Position numbers and translations under genes: made by a program
Shown here: in pieces, positions 7,174 through 13,296 of the stretch
Layout of the letters: every line of letters starts with the position of its first letter
Numbering within the stretch: the first letter of the stretch is position 1
Origin: Chloroflexota bacterium
GTDB lineage: Bacteria > Chloroflexota > Dormibacteria > CF-121
Reading direction: 5' to 3'
DNA: 17,548 nt
Assembly (NCBI GenBank): GCA_005889395.1
Contig: VBFX01000163.1
Location: forward strand, 1 to 17,548
Notes under the pieces: model-generated
Told to the model about the DNA's origin: nothing
Database searches by the model: none
Seen by the model: the letters and a program-made list of their open reading frames with translations, nothing else

Positions 7174-8414
7174 TGCGAAACCTTCGAGATCCGCTTGGCC
7201 AGCACCTCCCACGGCAGACCGCCGATCTGCGCGGCCGGCCCGCACAACTGCTGATTGAAGCTCCGGCTCTGCAAGCCTCGGATTTCCGGGAAGAAAAGCG
7301 TGTGATCGCTCTGCCGGGACTCCAGGTCGATCGTCCCGTGGAACAGGTTGGCCGTGACGGTGCCGCTGACGTTGCCCTGGGTGGTCTGGATGAAGGCGTC
7401 GAGCGCGAGCTTGAGCGGGCTGAACCACGCGCCGTGGTACACCAGGTAGGCCCACTTCTGGTCGACCACGGCTTTGAAGTCCAGCTCCTCTTTGGTAAGC
7501 GTGAACTGCTCCAGGTCGTGATGCAGCTTCAACAGCACGGCCGCCGCCGGCGCTTCGTAGAGCTCGCGTGACTTCAGACCCATGATCCCGTCTTCGAAGA
7601 TGTCGATCTTGCCGATGCCATGGCTGCCGGCGATCACGTTGAGCTTCGACACGATTTCCGGTAGTGGCAACTCGGCGCCATCGAGCGCCACCGGCACCCC
7701 GCCCTCGAACGTGATCGACACCTTGGTCGGAGTCGAGGTCGCCTGTGCTGGCGGCTTCAGCCAGAGCCAGGCATGATCCGGAATCGGCTGGTTGAGGCCG
7801 ACGGCCCCAGACGCGAGGCTGCGGCACCACAGGGTTTTGTCGTCGCCGCCCTGCATGACCTCGGTGATGGGGATGCCCAGCTCCCTGGACAGCTCCTCCT
7901 CCTCGCCCCGCGTCAGGTCGAAGTCGCGGACCGGGACGAGGACATCGAGCTGGGGCGCGAAGAGCTTGAAGACGTTGTGCATGCGGTACTGGTCGTTCCC
8001 CTTGCCGCTGCTGCCTTCCATGATGGCGTCGCAGCCGAGCTTGAGGGCCAGCGACGCGATCTTGGAGGCGATCAGCTGGCGCGTCATCGAGGTCGAGACC
8101 GGGTAGCCTTCGTAATTCGAATTGGCCTGGATGGCTTTCGACAGCCACAGGTCCGCGAACTCCTGCTTGGCGTCGATCACGATCGGCGTGATCCCCAGCA
8201 CCTTCGCCTTCTGGATGGCCGCGTCCATCTCGTCCTGCCCCTGGCCCACATCCACCGTGATCGCAAACAGTTCCTCGACCTGGTACTTCTCTTTCGCCAG
8301 CACGGCGCAGAGGGATGAGTCCAATCCGCCGGAATACGCCAGAGCGACCTTTTTGGCGGTCTTGACCGGCGTCGCGTCGATCTTCTCCAGTAACTTGCTC
8401 TTCAATGCCAGCAT
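7170..8414 (-). CDS. argG: Argininosuccinate synthase, divergent type (first gene of the operon)
   Basis: The 414-aa protein has the ATP pyrophosphatase loop LAYSGGLDSSLCAVLAKEKY, the ArgG motifs EGSSGKGNDQYRMHNVFKLF, DDKTLWCRSLASG, GSHGIGKIDIFEDGIMGLKS, RELYEAPAAAVLLKLHHDLE and a C-terminal GNVSGTVTANLFHG. It is clearly in the argininosuccinate synthase family but differs from the canonical copy at 3979-5328. It has SNYEGYPVSTSMTRQLIASK where the other has ALYQGQYPLATALGRPLIAQ, and its C-terminal part is rewritten. Start: ATG at 8414, with a perfect AGGAGG 6 nt upstream. It heads the arg operon from a promoter at 8446-8474 that is covered by putative ARG boxes. The two ArgG types may be isozymes, or one may use a different acceptor. 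Confidence 0.88.
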   Translation of the reverse strand: MLALKSKLLEKIDATPVKTAKKVALAYSGGLDSSLCAVLAKEKYQVEELFAITVDVGQGQDEMDAAIQKAKVLGITPIVIDAKQEFADLWLSKAIQANSNYEGYPVSTSMTRQLIASKIASLALKLGCDAIMEGSSGKGNDQYRMHNVFKLFAPQLDVLVPVRDFDLTRGEEEELSRELGIPITEVMQGGDDKTLWCRSLASGAVGLNQPIPDHAWLWLKPPAQATSTPTKVSITFEGGVPVALDGAELPLPEIVSKLNVIAGSHGIGKIDIFEDGIMGLKSRELYEAPAAAVLLKLHHDLEQFTLTKEELDFKAVVDQKWAYLVYHGAWFSPLKLALDAFIQTTQGNVSGTVTANLFHGTIDLESRQSDHTLFFPEIRGLQSRSFNQQLCGPAAQIGGLPWEVLAKRISKVSH

Positions 8415-8439
8415 GCGCAGCCTCCTGCCCGGGTGTAGT

Positions 8440-8473
8440 CGCATAAGTATACGGAAACCTGTATGATTACGCA
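8440..8473. promoter_or_regulatory. Candidate tandem ARG boxes (ArgR operator)
   Basis: Two imperfect palindromes face each other in the 48-nt gap between the divergent genes. CGCATAAGTATACG (8440-8453) equals its own reverse complement in 10 of 14 positions; TGTATGATTACGCA (8460-8473) in 8 of 14. Their centres are 20 bp apart, close to the spacing of the paired ARG boxes bound by ArgR hexamers. The two boxes are also inverted copies of each other (9 of 12 core bases). They cover the -10 and -35 of the arg operon promoter and the start of the divergent lysX/argX-like gene, so one site could control both. Assignment to ArgR is inference from spacing, AT-rich core and the argR gene in the operon. 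Confidence 0.55.
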
Positions 8474-8474
8474 A
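8446..8474 (-). promoter_or_regulatory. Promoter of the arg operon (argG-argH-argR-argG)
   Basis: On the - strand, TTGCGT (8474-8469) and TATACT (8451-8446) are separated by 17 nt, a good sigma70-type promoter. The start would be near 8439, about 25 nt before the ATG of argG. It lies within the paired palindromes. Confidence 0.55.
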
Positions 8475-8480
8475 CCACTG

Positions 8481-9270
8481 ATGGTCGGCATCCTGTGCTC
8501 CCGGGTCCGCGTCGAAGAGAAGGCCTTGTTCGAGGCGCTGCGGCGGCGCGCCATTCCCTTCGAGCGCCTGGACGAAGATCGCATCAAGTTCGCGATCGGC
8601 AGCCCCTTCCCCCATGCCGGCGTCGTCCTGGACCGATCCATCCACCACGGCCGCTCGCTGTACGCGCTGACGCTGTTGAACGCCGCCGGCGTGCCGACCG
8701 TGAACCGGGCGAAGGTGGCCCGCATCTGCGGCGACAAGATCCTGACCACGGCCGCGCTCGCTCGCGATGGACTGCCCGTACCGAGGACGGTCGTCACGTT
8801 CACACGGGAGTCAGCCCTCGAAGCGACTCGCCAAGATCAACGACCGGGATGCGGCCGAGGCGGTGCTCGAGCATAAGGAGACGCTCGGCTCCTACCAGCA
8901 CGGCATTTTCTATATCCAGGAGTACGTCAACAAGCCGCAGCGCGACATCCGGGCGATCGTGGTGGGGGACCAGACCATCGGCGCGATCTACCGCAGCTCC
9001 GAGCACTGGATCACGAACACCGCGCGCAACGGTCGGGCCTCAGTTTGCGAGGTCACGCCTGAGGTCGACCAGCTCTGCCAGAAGGCGGCTGCCGCGGTTG
9101 GTGGCGGATTTCTCTCGGTCGACTTGCTGGAGCACGAGGACGGCTTGTTGGTCAACGAGCTCAATTACACGCCCGAGTTCCATGGCTTCATGGACGCGAC
9201 CGGAATTCCCGTCGCCGACCACGTGATCGATTACGTCCAGCAGGTCGGCGCACGGCAAGCGGTGGCATGA
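8481..9270 (+). pseudogene. LysX/ArgX-type LysW ligase, frame broken by an internal deletion
   Basis: An ATP-grasp enzyme that would ligate an amino acid (alpha-aminoadipate or glutamate) to the C-terminal Glu of LysW. The first part (8481-8825) encodes GILCSRVRVEEKALFEAL to FTRESALEA, including VARICGDKILTTAAL. The second part, in the next frame (8827-9270), resumes at RLAKINDRDAAEAVLEHKET, with FYIQEYVNKPQRDIRAIVVG and NELNYTPEFHGFMDATGIPV. Compared with the other copy at 12565, about 59 nt are missing, including the codons for the ATP-binding GYPVVLKPAIGSWGR stretch. Start chosen at 8481 because family members begin right before GILCSR; an ATG at 8463 would add 6 residues. The C-terminal GFMDATGI differs from the NSIDTTGV of the operon copy. 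Together with the adjacent arg operon, this suggests an ArgX-like (glutamate) role. Confidence 0.82.
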
Positions 9271-9286
9271 CCAAGGCTACGCCCGC

Positions 9287-9316
9287 TTGACAGCGGACCC
9301 TGATGGCGCGTATCGT
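9287..9316 (+). promoter_or_regulatory. Promoter of the lysine operon
   Basis: A perfect TTGACA (9287-9292) is followed after 18 nt by TATCGT (9311-9316, 4 of 6 matches to TATAAT). Transcription would start near 9323, just ahead of T-box stem I. It lies 17 nt after the stop of the broken LysX/ArgX-like gene, so the lysine operon can be transcribed independently of it. Confidence 0.6.
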
Positions 9317-9341
9317 TCCGGCCAACAAGTTCATACGGAAA

Positions 9342-9621
9342 GGCGTCGATGAGGGCGAGTACGCGGACGCTGGGATTACAGAGAGTCTCCGGCAGCTGAG
9401 AAGGAGAGTCCAGGGCACCGCCGAAAAAGGCCTCGGAGCCGCCGGTCGAACCCCCAGGTTGAGGGGCAGTAGGCCGAGCCGGATGGCCCCCGTGATCGGG
9501 CTGGAGTCTTCAGGCAATGGGCCGCGGACTCAAAGAGGCCGTTCTTGCGAGAGGACGGCAAAGTCGGGTGGTACCACGAGAGAAGGCCTCTCGTCCCGGT
9601 GGACGAAGGCTTTTTATTTTT
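9342..9621 (+). ncRNA. T-box riboswitch, lysine specifier (AAA), transcriptional type
   Basis: The 361-nt gap before homocitrate synthase holds a full T-box leader. Stem I: GGC/GCC base (9342-9344 with 9438-9440), a kink-turn-like junction, GAGG/CCTC (9351-9354 with 9431-9434), loop-E AGTA (9358-9361) facing GAA-AAA-GG. The specifier is AAA at 9426-9428, a lysine codon. Above it are GCGG/CCGC, GCTGG/CCAG, an AGAGAG bulge near 9380, TCTCC/GGAGA and an apical GCTG loop (9395-9398). Stem III is 9538-9559. The T-box itself, GGGTGGTACCACGAGAG (from 9566), forms the antiterminator: GGG/CCC (9566-9568, 9595-9597) and CGAGAG/CTCTCG (9577-9582, 9588-9593). Its TGGT bulge would pair with a tRNA ending ACCA. 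Uncharged tRNA-Lys would switch on the operon. Confidence 0.9.
9586..9621 (+). terminator. Rho-independent terminator of the T-box leader
   Basis: GCCT(c)TCGTCC pairs with GGACGAAGGC (9586-9596 with 9601-9610, loop CGGT) and is followed by TTTTTATTTTT (9611-9621). Its left arm uses CTCTCGTCC, the same bases needed for the antiterminator, so the two folds exclude each other. The Shine-Dalgarno GGAGGT of the first gene follows directly. Confidence 0.9.
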
Positions 9622-9631
9622 CGGAGGTGCC

Positions 9632-10759
9632 ATGACCATCAAGGCGTTCAACATCATCGAGTCAACGCTGCGGGAAGGCGAGCAGTTCGCCCCGGCCCAC
9701 TTCACGCCCTTGCAGAAGATCGCGATCGCGGAGATGCTCGACGAGTTCGGCGTTGAGTACCTGGAGTTGACGTCGCCGTGTGCCTCGCCCCAGTCCGAAG
9801 CCGACCTGCGGACCGTCGCGGCGCGGCCCCTGCGAGCCAAGGTGCTCACCCACGTGCGCTGTCACCTCGATGACGCCCGGCTCGCGATCGACACCGGCGC
9901 CGACGGCATCGACGTCTTGTTCGGCACCTCGTCCGCCATGCGGGCGTTCTCGCACGGCAAGTCGGTGGACGAGATCATCGAGGCCGGTACCGAAGTCGTG
10001 CGCTACATCCAGGCGCAAGGACTGGAGGTTCGCTTCAGCAGCGAGGACTCGTTTCGATCGGAACCGCGTGACCTACTACGCGTTTACCAGGCGATCGACC
10101 GGCTCCACCCGCAGCGGGTCGGGCTGGCCGACACCGTCGGGATCGCCACGCCGAACCAGGTCTTCGAGATGGTCTCGATGGTGCGGAAGGCGGTCGACTG
10201 CGACATCGAGTTCCATGCCCACAACGACACAGGCTGCGCCATCGCCAATGCATTCGCGGCGCTCGAGGCGGGAGCCACCCACATCGATACCACCGTCCTG
10301 GGGATCGGCGAGCGCAATGGCATCGTCCCGCTCAGCGGCATGATCGCCCGGCTGCTCAGTGTCCATCCCGAGCTGGTGGCGCACTACCGGCTCGAGATCC
10401 TGCCCGCGCTCGACCGGATGGTGGCCGACATGGTCGGGATCGAGATCCCCTTCAATGCCGCGATCACCGGCGACACCGCCTTCCATCACAAGGCCGGGAT
10501 GCACACCAACGCCGTCCTGAACGACCCCTCGAGCTATGAAATCTTCGACCCGGCGCGCTTCGGTCGCGAGCGCACGGTTATGGCGGGACACCGCTTGACC
10601 GGCCGCCACGCCATCGCCAGCCGGGCCTCCACGCTCGGATTGACACTGACCGACCGGGAACTACGGGCCCTGACCAACGAGGTCAAGCGGCGGGCGGACG
10701 CCGGACCCCTCAGCAACGATGAACTCGACGATCTGTTGCGGGGTTCGGTCCCGGCTTAG
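9632..10759 (+). CDS. lysS: Homocitrate synthase
   Basis: Condenses 2-oxoglutarate with acetyl-CoA to homocitrate, the committed step of the alpha-aminoadipate lysine route. The 375-aa protein matches the length of the Thermus enzyme. It has the DRE-TIM metallolyase N-terminus IIESTLREGEQF (Arg14, Glu15), metal ligands His195 and His197 in FHAHNDTGCAIANAF, LGIGERNGIVPLSG, and a C-terminal HHKAGMHTNAVLNDP and RLTGRHAIASRA that separate homocitrate synthase from plain isopropylmalate synthase. It lacks the long LeuA regulatory domain. Start: ATG with GGAGG 4 nt upstream, right after the T-box terminator; longer in-frame starts lie inside the terminator and are unlikely. It is the first gene of the lysine operon. 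NifV is an alternative but does not fit the neighbours. Confidence 0.93.
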   Translation: MTIKAFNIIESTLREGEQFAPAHFTPLQKIAIAEMLDEFGVEYLELTSPCASPQSEADLRTVAARPLRAKVLTHVRCHLDDARLAIDTGADGIDVLFGTSSAMRAFSHGKSVDEIIEAGTEVVRYIQAQGLEVRFSSEDSFRSEPRDLLRVYQAIDRLHPQRVGLADTVGIATPNQVFEMVSMVRKAVDCDIEFHAHNDTGCAIANAFAALEAGATHIDTTVLGIGERNGIVPLSGMIARLLSVHPELVAHYRLEILPALDRMVADMVGIEIPFNAAITGDTAFHHKAGMHTNAVLNDPSSYEIFDPARFGRERTVMAGHRLTGRHAIASRASTLGLTLTDRELRALTNEVKRRADAGPLSNDELDDLLRGSVPA

Positions 10760-10769
10760 GAGAAAACAA

Positions 10770-12002
10770 ATGGGAACACTGACCGAGGAGATCTTCTCGC
10801 GGCGGCTCGGACGAGAGGTCCACGCCGGCGAGATCGTCGTCGCCCCCGTCGATTACGCGATGGCGCACGATGTCACCGGCCCGCTGGCGATCGAGGCGTT
10901 TCGCCACCTCCAGGTCCCGCTTTGGGACCCCGAGCGCGTCATCCTGGTCTTCGACCACATCTTGCCGGCCAATACCGTCGCCTCGGCCGGACTTCACAAG
11001 ATGGTGCGGGACTTCGCCACCGAATACGGCGTGACCCACGTCTTTCAGGAAGGTATCTGCCACCAGCTGATGGTGGAGAAGGGGTTCATTCGCCCGGGCG
11101 GCATCGTCGTCGGCGCCGATTCGCACAGCACGACCTATGGCGCGCTCGGCTGTTTTGCCGCCGGCTTTGGATCGACCGACATCGCGGTCACGTTCGCGAC
11201 CGGCCGCACCTGGTTTCGGGTCCCCGAGACGATCCGCATCAACCTGCGCGGGGCGCTGCCGCCAGGCATCTTCCCCAAAGATCTGGCGCTGCAGGTCATC
11301 CGCAAGCTGGGCGCCGAGGGCGCCAACTACCTGGCGGTGGAATGGGGAGGTGAGGCTGTCGAAGCCATGAGCGTGGACGAACGCCTCACCCTCGCCAACC
11401 TGACGGTGGACTTCGGCGGCAAGGCGGGACTCTGCGAGCCGGATGAGAACACGCGCCTCTACCTGGGCGATGCCGAGGTCGCCGACCTCCACCCGGTCGC
11501 GCCCGAGTATCGCAGCGTCCTCGAAGTCGACGCCGAGACGCTCGAGCCGCAGATCGCCTGCCCGCCCGCCATCGACAACGTCCAGGATCTGAGTACGGTG
11601 GAGGGCATCCACCTCGACGAGGTGTTCGTCGGCAGTTGCGCCAACGGCCGCATCGAGGACCTGGCGATCGTCGCCGGCTATTTCCAGGGCCGCAAGGTTC
11701 ACCCCGACACCCGAACCATCGTGGTCCCCGCCTCCAAACAGATCTACATGGAGGCGCTGGCGCGCGGCTACATCCAGACCTTCATGGAGGCGGGGGCGCT
11801 GGTGATGAACGCCGGATGCGGCCCCTGCCTCGGCCGCCAGCATGGCGTGCTCGGTCCCGGCGAGCGCGCACTCTCCACCAGCAACCGGAACTACCAAGGG
11901 CGGATGGGCAGTCCGAAGGCCGACATTTACCTGGCCAACCCGGCGGTCGCCGCCGCCTCGGCGCTGGCCGGGATGATCGCCGATCCACGAGGCCTCAACT
12001 GA
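10770..12002 (+). CDS. lysT: Homoaconitase large subunit
   Basis: With LysU it converts homocitrate to homoisocitrate through homoaconitate. The 410-aa protein belongs to the stand-alone large-subunit type (LeuC/HacA, about 420 aa). [4Fe-4S] ligands are visible at Cys290 (VGSCANGRIEDL) and Cys350/Cys353 (NAGCGPCLG). Other family motifs are FDHILPAN, GICHQLMVEKGF, VGADSHSTTYGALGCFAAG, FATGRTWFRVPETI and NRNYQGRMGSPKADIYLANP. AGGAGA is 6 nt before the ATG, 10 nt after the previous stop. Its TGA overlaps the lysU ATG (TGATG). Specificity for homocitrate rather than isopropylmalate is inferred from the operon. Confidence 0.92.
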   Translation: MGTLTEEIFSRRLGREVHAGEIVVAPVDYAMAHDVTGPLAIEAFRHLQVPLWDPERVILVFDHILPANTVASAGLHKMVRDFATEYGVTHVFQEGICHQLMVEKGFIRPGGIVVGADSHSTTYGALGCFAAGFGSTDIAVTFATGRTWFRVPETIRINLRGALPPGIFPKDLALQVIRKLGAEGANYLAVEWGGEAVEAMSVDERLTLANLTVDFGGKAGLCEPDENTRLYLGDAEVADLHPVAPEYRSVLEVDAETLEPQIACPPAIDNVQDLSTVEGIHLDEVFVGSCANGRIEDLAIVAGYFQGRKVHPDTRTIVVPASKQIYMEALARGYIQTFMEAGALVMNAGCGPCLGRQHGVLGPGERALSTSNRNYQGRMGSPKADIYLANPAVAAASALAGMIADPRGLN

Positions 12003-12384
12003 TGGCCCGCATCTTCAAGTTCGGCGATGCGATCTCGACCGACGCCATCATCCCAACTTCGGCTGCGGCAGCTCGCGCGAGCATGCCCCGATGGCGATCA
12101 AGGCCGCCGGCATCGAGGCCGTGGTGGCGCGCAGCTTCGCGCGGATCTTCTACCGCAACGCGATCAACATCGGCCTGCCGGTGATCCAGTGCGATGCGAT
12201 CTACGACGCCGTTGAGGACGGCGACCCGATCTCGATCGACATCCATTCCGGGAGCATCGATGTTGATGGGAAGATGTTCCAGGGGGAAACGCCCGGCCCG
12301 GTGGCCGCCGCCATCATGGAAGCCGGGACGCTGATCGACCTGATCAAAACGCGCGGCTGGGCCGCGATCGAGGAGGTGTCGTGA
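12002..12384 (+). pseudogene. lysU: Homoaconitase small subunit with an internal frameshifting deletion
   Basis: The partner of LysT carrying the swivelling substrate domain. The N-terminal 18 residues, MARIFKFGDAISTDAIIP, are in one frame. From 12055 the family motif NFGCGSSREHAPMAIKAAGI resumes in another frame and runs to the stop at 12384 (ARSFARIFYRNAINIGLP, LIDLIKTRGW). In LeuD/HacB proteins about 38 residues separate these two motifs; here they touch. About 115 nt are therefore missing, a number that is 1 modulo 3, which causes the frame change. The remaining 3' part could only be made from an internal ATG (12091), losing the GSSRE substrate loop. It overlaps lysT by 1 nt and lysW by 1 nt. 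Confidence 0.85.
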
Positions 12385-12563
12385 TGGCAACCGCCGTAAC
12401 CGCCAAGTGTCCCGAGTGCGAGGCCGATGTCAAGCTCGCGGCGGACGTGGAGAAGGGCGAGATCGTGCCCTGCGCCGATTGCGGAGCCGAGCTCGAAGTC
12501 GTCGAGCGCGAGCCCGCCGAGCTCAAGCTGGCGCCCGAGGAAGAGGAAGACTGGGGCGAGTGA
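12384..12563 (+). CDS. lysW: Amino-group carrier protein LysW
   Basis: A 59-aa acidic carrier that holds the growing substrate on its C-terminal glutamate, protecting its amino group. Zinc-ribbon cysteines are Cys9/Cys12 (KCPEC) and Cys30/Cys33 (PCADCG). The protein ends in EEEEDWGE, the conserved EDWGE tail whose last Glu is the attachment point. Length (about 54-60 aa) is typical. The ATG at 12384 overlaps the lysU stop (TGATG); a GTG one codon upstream is possible. It is followed after 1 nt by lysX. It is the defining gene of this pathway and could serve both lysine and ornithine synthesis. Confidence 0.96.
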   Translation: MATAVTAKCPECEADVKLAADVEKGEIVPCADCGAELEVVEREPAELKLAPEEEEDWGE

Positions 12564-12564
12564 C

Positions 12565-13296
12565 GTGAGAATCGGCGTTCTCTGTTCCCGCATCCGGGCC
12601 GAGGAGAAACTCCTCTTCGAGGCCTTCACCCGCCGCCGGCTTACGATCGAGAAGGTCGACGACCGGCAGCTGGTCTTCGACCTGGCGGCTCAGCCGAGGC
12701 GCTTCGATGTGGTCCTCGAGCGCTGCCTTGCCGGCGTTCCCAGCCCCCGGACCCTGATCGCCTTCACGCCCGAGTCAGCACTCGAGGCGATCGAGACGCT
12801 GGGATATCCCGTCGTGCTCAAGCCTGCCATTGGCTCGTGGGGGCGACTGCTGGCGAAGATCTCGGACCGCGACGCCGCCGAAGCCCTGCTCGAGCACAAG
12901 GACACGCTCGGTTCCTACCAGCACGCGATCTTCTATATCCAGGAGTACGTCGACAAGCCCTCGCGCGACATCCGCAGTTTTGTGGTCGGCGATGAGACCA
13001 TTTGCGCGATCTATCGCGAGTCGTCTCACTGGATCACGAACACCGCGCGCGGCGGCCAGGCACGCAACTGCCCGGTGACGCCGGAGATCGACCGCCTCTC
13101 GCGCGCCGCGGCCCGCGCCGTCGGCGGTGGGGTGCTCGCCATCGACCTGCTCGAGCACCCGGATGGCCTGGTCGTGAGCGAGGTCAATTACACAATGGAA
13201 TTTCGCAACAGCATCGACACCACCGGCGTCGACATTCCCGGCCGGATCGTCGATTACGTGCTGCGCGTCGGCGCACTGGAGGCCGTGCCGGCGTGA
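12565..13296 (+). CDS. lysX: LysW-alpha-aminoadipate ligase LysX, missing about 41 internal residues
   Basis: ATP-grasp ligase that attaches alpha-aminoadipate to LysW. The 243-aa product starts at GTG (RIGVLCSRIRAEEKLLFEAF). It has GYPVVLKPAIGSWGRLLAKI (ATP binding), HAIFYIQEYVDKPSRDIRSF, SHWITNTARGGQA and SEVNYTMEFRNSIDTTGVDI; the last resembles Thermus LysX. Family members are about 280 aa. Here VVLERC is followed directly by LAGVPSPRT, whereas the paralogue at 8481 has 44 residues between the same anchors, including ARICGDKILTTAAL. The loss (about 123 nt) is in frame, so a protein would be made, but it lacks the segment linking the N-terminal and ATP-binding domains and an expected ATP-contacting Lys. 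GTG starts 1 nt after lysW; the stop overlaps lysK (GTGA). Confidence 0.88.
   Translation: MRIGVLCSRIRAEEKLLFEAFTRRRLTIEKVDDRQLVFDLAAQPRRFDVVLERCLAGVPSPRTLIAFTPESALEAIETLGYPVVLKPAIGSWGRLLAKISDRDAAEALLEHKDTLGSYQHAIFYIQEYVDKPSRDIRSFVVGDETICAIYRESSHWITNTARGGQARNCPVTPEIDRLSRAAARAVGGGVLAIDLLEHPDGLVVSEVNYTMEFRNSIDTTGVDIPGRIVDYVLRVGALEAVPA

Noticed and set aside
8431..8462. A + strand promoter for the LysX/ArgX-like gene using TAAGTAT as -10
   Set aside because: No convincing -35 is found at the right distance and the start point would leave almost no leader for the ATG at 8463, so it is not annotated.
8820..8832. Programmed ribosomal frameshift in the LysX/ArgX-like gene
   Set aside because: A frameshift would not restore the roughly 20 conserved residues that are absent at the junction, and no slippery heptamer or downstream hairpin is apparent.
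9545..9632. Longer N-terminus for homocitrate synthase starting at GTG 9545
   Set aside because: The extra codons lie within the T-box antiterminator and terminator; the ATG at 9632 has a good Shine-Dalgarno sequence and matches the family start.
10710..11897. Long open frame (395 codons) on the - strand opposite lysT
   Set aside because: LysT is full length with all Fe-S cysteines on the other strand; the antisense product resembles nothing and has no ribosome-binding context.
12050..12060. Programmed frameshift in lysU
   Set aside because: About 38 conserved residues are missing, not only one frame step, so a deletion explains it better.
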